The notes under the pieces: model-generated
The model's database searches: none
Seen by the model: the letters and a program-made list of their open reading frames with translations, nothing else
What the model was told of the DNA's origin: nothing
Made by a program: the position numbers and the translations under genes
Assembly (NCBI GenBank): GCA_964436305.1
Contig: CAYTCI010000002.1
Coordinates: 100,334 to 164,333 of the forward strand
Reading direction: 5' to 3'
DNA: 64,000 nucleotides
Origin: JAKPUX01 sp964436305
GTDB taxonomy: Bacteria > Zhuqueibacterota > Zhuqueibacteria > Residuimicrobiales > Residuimicrobiaceae
Shown here: piece by piece, positions 60,301 to 64,000 of the stretch
How the letters are laid out: every line of letters starts with the position of its first letter
How positions within the stretch are numbered: position 1 is the first letter of the stretch

Positions 60301-61570
60301 CGTCAGCGCTGTCTACCCGGCCCCCGGCGCAACGGAGGTCTCTTATTTCAAGCAGGATTTTTATGTCCAGGTCGAATTTGACCAGCGCGTGATCAGTGAT
60401 TCGATCACGGCGGCGACCTTTTCAGTCACCAGCGCCACCCGCGGCCCCCTCGTCGGCCTGTTCAGCTATGACGCCAGCCTGCGCCGGCTGCGCTTCCAGG
60501 TCGATGCCCACCTCCCGGCCGGCGACTCCCTTACAGTCCGCCTCAAGGGTTCGATCCCGCAGGAGGGTGGGGCCGGCCTCGACGGCAACAACAACGGCAT
60601 CGCCGAAGGGTCGCCGGCCGATGACTATGTCTGGGGCTTCCACACCGCTGCAGTCGATCAGCAACCGCCGGTTTTGACCATCGGCATTGCCCAGAATCCG
60701 GTGCTCACCCGCTATATGGACATCTACATCTTCGCCTCGGAAAGCCTCGGCAAAACCCCGGCCGTCGAGATCGGCGGCACGACTGTGCCGGCGCAGCGGG
60801 TGCCCGGCACGACGCCGCTTTACAAGGCGGACTATCAGCTCGCCAGCAACGGCATTCTGCATATCCAGGCGAGTGGTGAGGACCTGGCGGGCAACAGCGG
60901 CCAGGGCGGGCGGGACTTTTCCGCGCAGCTGATGCTGGCCGGCGACGGCGGCGAGCTGGCCTCGCCGGACGGACGACTGACGCTGGCGCTTGCGCCCGGC
61001 TGCGTGCCACAGGACCTCTATCTGACCATCATCCCCGAGGTGGCCGCCACCGCACCGGCAAACCCGGCCTGGGCGATCGGCCCCGCCGGCCTGGTGCTCG
61101 GCCAGGCAATGGCGGTGCGGCTGGCCCTGGCAGCCCCCGGCGCCGGCGACCATCACTTCGAGCAACAGCAGCCCGATGGCTCATGGCAGGCGCTGCCCAC
61201 AGTCGAGGAGAACGGATTCCTGCGCGCGGGCCTGACCCGCCTCAGCGCCATCCGGCTGGCGGCGTCCAGCGAGAGCCGGCCGCAGCACTTCGCCCTGCAG
61301 CAGAATTACCCCAATCCTTTCCGCACCGGCCTCGAGAAGACGACCTTTCTCCTCGATCTGCCCGAAGCCAGGGAGGTGGAGGTCAGCATTTACAATCTGC
61401 TCGGCGAGCGCATCCGCACCCTGCACCGTGGCAGACTGGCGGCAGGCAGGCACCCCCTGATGTGGGACGGCCTCGATGAAAACCGTCGGATCGTTGCCAG
61501 CGGCGTCTATTTCTACCGCTGCAGCACACCGACAATGACGCTCACCCGCAAATTGCTGATTCTGCAGTGA
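57341..61570 (+). CDS. Large secreted gluzincin metalloprotease with FN3, BNR-type, Big_5-like and T9SS sorting domains
   Basis: 1409 residues. Signal peptide to about 23. The protease holds zinc motif HEFQH (231-235) and the third ligand region NEGASE (E254 or E258), as in gluzincins of the M6/M1-like kind (VAHEFQHLIH...LWVNEGASEYSE). A fibronectin III domain follows near 490-590 (DEPAASLIEYGPTASYG; LDPNTLYHYRVG). Residues 600-980 contain repeated SSDGGASW, SADGGLTW and DEGASW units, the Asp-box/BNR pattern of a beta-propeller. Then a Big_5/SbsA-like Ig domain (near 990-1120, VSAVYPAPGATEVSYFKQDF) and a type IX sorting domain (from about 1320: QNYPNPFRTGL ... SGVYFYRC). Secreted by T9SS and surface-bound or released; may process proteins or host/biomass polymers. 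AGAAGGA lies 12 bases before the ATG. Confidence 0.85.
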   Translation: MTARKILFLPAILLSLAAGAQAAGRPVEGAIRLVDQPGRSCGVPLIAGNEAHLRENTRLLQPQLPATLAKAGDTNHEVGDTLSFFTIDFSSSSYSSIKAVCKKKTSHSYIFVGTEDLAEGRVTVEDVDGFYTAFEAATPAGSLDPARGIYDLVTSVFGPVPNRFNEEALYILIHDIKDSYNPDQGKRVYIAGYFSPTDQTTGSFSNRKNLINVDCYPQNPAGDGALATVAHEFQHLIHNGLDADEDTNGLWVNEGASEYSEVLCGYGLRSPAYYLLHPQRSLTEFDASDENLWDYQKVALWTYYLAEKFGPELIGTIVRDPRNSIDGVRSALTTRGIPLSFEEILTHFAVANYADNPDLGGNGWYGYKKIVLPSLPAAKPHAVYPLADQTASLPRWSMGYFRFTGEDSTAVLHLQGKPGFQMTAEVYENGAQNALQSLTLDASNAGSYPLQNIGRTADAAILTVVSMGAINGFTYSVSSELTDNTPPAILSGPRELLPTGHSIAIAWQTDEPAASLIEYGPTASYGSRLSDTTLVTDHVATLTGLDPNTLYHYRVGATDAYGNGPRYSADFQFETVAAIDQSLATVQQSHAYAYSGRSLTRTPDGRLHLLYHEVEGSRRFIYHKSSADEGASWSEAVQVGGTLFHSGMPSLAADALGGLHAAWHARPVSGTDKLGIYYSHSSDGGASWRTPVRLSDADEERDMLYAAVAVDPDGNPHVVWNSANYDDDYAGDVLYASSADGGLTWTSVQLLSSLSGPRRCHVPVIDFTPAGEAWVVWCDGVFDDATRNVWSARRAKDAAWQAPVQLTTSGVLYDRYPSLVIDDSGVVHLAWSDNYKPGDIRILHKYYQEGAWSAAEPAARSATGNVSSPSLTCDPGGTVALLYHDDMGSASLGRYVAAPWQAADSPVLAKRAATDGEIMLNLRSQGEWISGGNISNDAVDDLYPETPRRSPAGSVDGLWMRTVTSTANEIHFLHLATAASAASRPLHVSAVYPAPGATEVSYFKQDFYVQVEFDQRVISDSITAATFSVTSATRGPLVGLFSYDASLRRLRFQVDAHLPAGDSLTVRLKGSIPQEGGAGLDGNNNGIAEGSPADDYVWGFHTAAVDQQPPVLTIGIAQNPVLTRYMDIYIFASESLGKTPAVEIGGTTVPAQRVPGTTPLYKADYQLASNGILHIQASGEDLAGNSGQGGRDFSAQLMLAGDGGELASPDGRLTLALAPGCVPQDLYLTIIPEVAATAPANPAWAIGPAGLVLGQAMAVRLALAAPGAGDHHFEQQQPDGSWQALPTVEENGFLRAGLTRLSAIRLAASSESRPQHFALQQNYPNPFRTGLEKTTFLLDLPEAREVEVSIYNLLGERIRTLHRGRLAAGRHPLMWDGLDENRRIVASGVYFYRCSTPTMTLTRKLLILQ

Positions 61571-61584
61571 TAGGGGGGAGGAAA

Positions 61585-62574
61585 ATGATCAAGCAAGGGA
61601 AGGACAGGAAAAGAGGCATGATGACCAGCACCCCGGCGGCGTGCATCTGGCACCGCACCCCGCGGCTCGTTGTTCGGGCCGGATGGCTCGCAGCCCTGAT
61701 GGTACTCGCCGGCTGTGGCGGCGACAGCGGCACCAATCCGCAAAATTACCCCAAACCCGTGATCACCGACATTCCGGAGGTGAGCGAGATCCAGAGCTAC
61801 CAGGTGACGATCAGTTGGACCACCGATATCATGGCGACGAGCACCGTCCTTTATGGCACCACCAGTGGCGTCTACACTCTCAAGGACAGCAACAGCACCG
61901 CCAAATCGACCAGCCATCGCCGGATCGTGACCAGCCTGCGCTCCAATACGCTCTACTATTTTGTCGTGCAATCCAAATCCCAGGGCGGAGTGGTCCGTTC
62001 CGCGGAGGATACCTTCCGGACAACGATGGCGACAGCGGATCTGGCGGAGGCCGCCTGGACGAAATACCGGCAGGCGGATATCCCCGGGGCGATGGCCTTG
62101 TTCCGCAGCCTGCTGGCGGCCCAGCCGCAGGGCGCCGAGGCCTATACCGGCCTGGGATGGTGCTGTGCCCATCCAACGGTCGATTCACTTACGACCGCCC
62201 TGAGCTGGTTCAGCGGCGCCATCGCCTTGAACGGCAACGATCTGGATGCCCTCGCCGGGCGCGGTTTTGTCCGCCTGGCGCTGCATCTCTACAACCAGGC
62301 GGGCACCGACCTGGCCAGGCTCCTGAGCCTCAACAGCGCCTACAGCATGGCCAACAACAGCAAGGTGAACGCCCGGGCGGTCCGTCTTGGACTGGCCGAG
62401 GCCCGTTTTTATCTCCAGGATTTCAGCGGCGCACAAGCCCAGATCGACCAGTTGGCTCCAGGTAACGGCCTCAACTCCGGCCAGCCGGCGACCTGGCAGG
62501 TGGAGGGCACCGCCTTCGCTACCTGGCCTGAGGCCCTGCTGGCCTGGATCGAAAAGCTCAAGGCCCAGGGCTGA
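61585..62574 (+). CDS. Lipoprotein with a fibronectin III-like domain and TPR repeats
   Basis: 329 residues. GGGGGAGG four bases before the ATG fixes the start; basic leader of about 36 residues, then VLAGC lipobox. A FN3 module (about 65-150: ISWTTDIMATSTVLYGTTSGVY ... LRSNTLYYFVV) closely resembles the one in the protease just upstream (LIEYGPTASYG; LDPNTLYHYRV). The C-terminal half is helical with TPR-like motifs (AWTKYRQADIPGAMALFRSL; AYTGLGWCCA; ALNGNDLDALAGRGF). Starts 14 bases after the protease stop, so likely one operon; perhaps an anchor or accessory of the protease at the outer membrane. Confidence 0.72.
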   Translation: MIKQGKDRKRGMMTSTPAACIWHRTPRLVVRAGWLAALMVLAGCGGDSGTNPQNYPKPVITDIPEVSEIQSYQVTISWTTDIMATSTVLYGTTSGVYTLKDSNSTAKSTSHRRIVTSLRSNTLYYFVVQSKSQGGVVRSAEDTFRTTMATADLAEAAWTKYRQADIPGAMALFRSLLAAQPQGAEAYTGLGWCCAHPTVDSLTTALSWFSGAIALNGNDLDALAGRGFVRLALHLYNQAGTDLARLLSLNSAYSMANNSKVNARAVRLGLAEARFYLQDFSGAQAQIDQLAPGNGLNSGQPATWQVEGTAFATWPEALLAWIEKLKAQG

Positions 62575-62575
62575 T

Positions 62576-64000
62576 TCACGCGTTCTGGCGCTCGTAATCC
62601 TTGCGCTGCTGCGCGCTGAGAATCGTCTTGCGCAGCCGGATCGATTTGGGAGTCACCTCGACCATCTCGTCATCCTTGATGAATTCGATGGCCCGCTCCA
62701 GGGTCAACGGGGTGAAGGGCGTGAGCTGGATCGCCTCATCCTTGGTCGAGCTGCGCATATTGGTCAGCTTTTTCTGCTTGGTCGCGTTGACTTCAATATC
62801 ATTGTCCCGGTTGTGCTCGCCGACGATGTGCCCCTCATAGGTGGGCTCGCCGGGGCCGACGAAGAGAATGCCGCGGGGCTCGAGGTTGCCGAGGGCATAG
62901 GCGACGGTGTCGCCGGAGCGGTCGGAGACGATCGAGCCGGTCAGGCGGGTGATGAAATCGCCGCGATAGGGCTCATAGCCGGCGAGGAGGAAATTCATGA
63001 TCCCCGTGCCCTTGGTATCCGTGAGAAACTCGTTGCGATAGCCGATCAGCGAGCGTGAGGGGACGGAGAATTCGACGCGGACGCGCCCGGTGCCATGGTT
63101 GACCAGGTTGACCATGCGCGCCTTGCGCCGGGAGAGCTTTTCGGTGACGATGCCGAGGAACTGCTCCTCACAGTCGATGAAAAGGTGTTCGATCGGCTCA
63201 TGGCGGGCGCCGTTGATGCTCTTGTAGATAACGTTGGGTCGGCTGACGCAGAGCTCAAAATCCTCCCGCCGCATGGTCTCGATCAGAATCGCCATCTGAA
63301 ACTCGCCGCGCCCCTTGACGATGAAGCGGTCCGGACTCTCCCCCTCCTCGACGCGGATCGCCACATTCCGCAGTATCTCCTTCATCAACCGTTCCCGCAA
63401 CTTGCCTGACTGGACATTCTTCCCCTCACGACCGGAGAGGGGGGAGGTGTTGATGGTGAAGAGCATCGAGATGGTCGGTTCGTCCACGGTGATCCGCTTG
63501 AGGGCCTTGGGCGCCTGGGCGGTGCAGATCGTGTCGCCGATATGGACCTCCTCGATGCCGGCAAGGATGATGATATCCCCGGGTTCAGCGCGGTCGGCTT
63601 CGCGCAGGGCGATGCCGTCATAGACCTGGATGCGGGTGACCCGCAGCGGCCGCAGGCTCTGGTCTTCGGCGATGCAGATCAGGCTGTCGTTGTTGTAGGC
63701 ACTGCCGTTGAAGACCCGGCCGATGGCGAGCCGGCCGAGATAATCCGAATAGTTGAGGTCGGAGACCAGCATCTGGAAGGGCTCTTCGGGGATGTAGGCG
63801 GGCGCGGGGATGGTGCCGAGGATGGCGTCAAAAAGCGGCCGCAGGTCACTCCCCTCTTCCTCAAGGGTACTCTGCACAACCCCCTGCCGGCCGATAGCAT
63901 AGAGCACCGGGAATTCGATCTGCTCCTCGGTGGCGTCAAGGTCGATGAAGAGGTCATAGATCTCGTTGAGGACCTGCTGCGGCCGGGCATCCTTGCGATC
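62576..64000 (-). CDS. typA: Translational GTPase TypA/BipA, N-terminal part cut by the window
   Basis: The frame is open to the window edge; 474 C-terminal residues are visible. DRKDARPQQVLNEIYDLF at the edge is the end of the G domain, followed by domain II (YLGRLAIGRVFNGS), domain III and the TypA-specific C-terminal region (VGPGEPTYEGHIVGEHNR ... NATKQKKLTNMRSS). The G1-G4 motifs lie beyond the edge. TypA is a ribosome-binding GTPase used in stress and low-temperature growth. It is convergent with the FN3-TPR lipoprotein gene with one base between stops and no terminator. Confidence 0.96.
   Translation of the reverse strand, partial: DRKDARPQQVLNEIYDLFIDLDATEEQIEFPVLYAIGRQGVVQSTLEEEGSDLRPLFDAILGTIPAPAYIPEEPFQMLVSDLNYSDYLGRLAIGRVFNGSAYNNDSLICIAEDQSLRPLRVTRIQVYDGIALREADRAEPGDIIILAGIEEVHIGDTICTAQAPKALKRITVDEPTISMLFTINTSPLSGREGKNVQSGKLRERLMKEILRNVAIRVEEGESPDRFIVKGRGEFQMAILIETMRREDFELCVSRPNVIYKSINGARHEPIEHLFIDCEEQFLGIVTEKLSRRKARMVNLVNHGTGRVRVEFSVPSRSLIGYRNEFLTDTKGTGIMNFLLAGYEPYRGDFITRLTGSIVSDRSGDTVAYALGNLEPRGILFVGPGEPTYEGHIVGEHNRDNDIEVNATKQKKLTNMRSSTKDEAIQLTPFTPLTLERAIEFIKDDEMVEVTPKSIRLRKTILSAQQRKDYERQNA

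Overview
The window reads as a G+C-rich chromosomal segment from a Gram-negative bacterium of the FCB superphylum, probably an uncultured lineage of the KSB1/Calditrichota/Zixibacteria kind. The main reason is the large secreted protein at 57341-61570, which ends in a NYPNPF...GVYFYR domain of the type IX secretion (FlgD-like) sorting kind. Lipoproteins, an outer-membrane secretin and periplasmic enzymes agree with two membranes. The phylum is an inference; there is no rRNA, no tRNA that I can see, no CRISPR array and no insertion sequence. Both ends cut genes (an amidohydrolase at the left, typA/bipA at the right).

Layout. 1-9.2 kb: end of an amidohydrolase; a minus-strand operon of two half-size ABC exporters forming an asymmetric pair plus a secreted GH13 glycosidase; then an M28 peptidase and a small secreted protein. 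9.2-12.5 kb: minus-strand serine-synthesis operon (DUF1015-serA-serC). 12.5-23.7 kb: a Tad/Flp pilus locus. It opens with a near-consensus promoter and a roughly 400-nt structured leader or ncRNA, then two tiny Flp pilins, prepilin peptidase, TadE, CpaB, CpaC secretin, TadG, CpaE, CpaF ATPase, TadB, TadC, a lipoprotein and a DUF192-methyltransferase fusion. 23.7-26.5 kb: a two-module M16 peptidase on the minus strand.

26.7-40.8 kb: a compact division and cell-wall (dcw) cluster, mraZ-rsmH-ftsL-ftsI-murF-mraY-ftsW-murG-(divergent ftsQ)-ftsA-ftsZ-radical SAM. It carries MraZ-type operator repeats and an unusual hairpin between the mraZ Shine-Dalgarno sequence and its start codon. murE, murD, murC and murB are absent although the gene junctions are tight. 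40.8-54 kb: mostly minus-strand housekeeping and accessory genes: rpmB, a sugar-phosphate mutarotase-like protein, an aromatic amino-acid decarboxylase, an NTF2-like protein, a GH16 lipoprotein, DUF72, an RluA-type pseudouridine synthase, a POT peptide transporter, CopA/CopZ copper export, SppA and PlsC. 54-62.6 kb: a CsgG-like/TPR/SH3 envelope protein, a YiiX-like hydrolase, CorA, the T9SS-type metalloprotease and an FN3-TPR lipoprotein. The window ends inside typA.

Convergent gene pairs are mostly separated by clean bidirectional terminators (near 890, 9145, 23700 and 40815). Many genes inside operons overlap by ATGA, which implies translational coupling. The items I consider least explained are the leader RNA in front of the pilins, the DUF192-methyltransferase fusion closing the pilus operon, the hairpin-bridged ribosome site of mraZ, the stripped dcw cluster with its divergent FtsQ, and the multidomain secreted protease.
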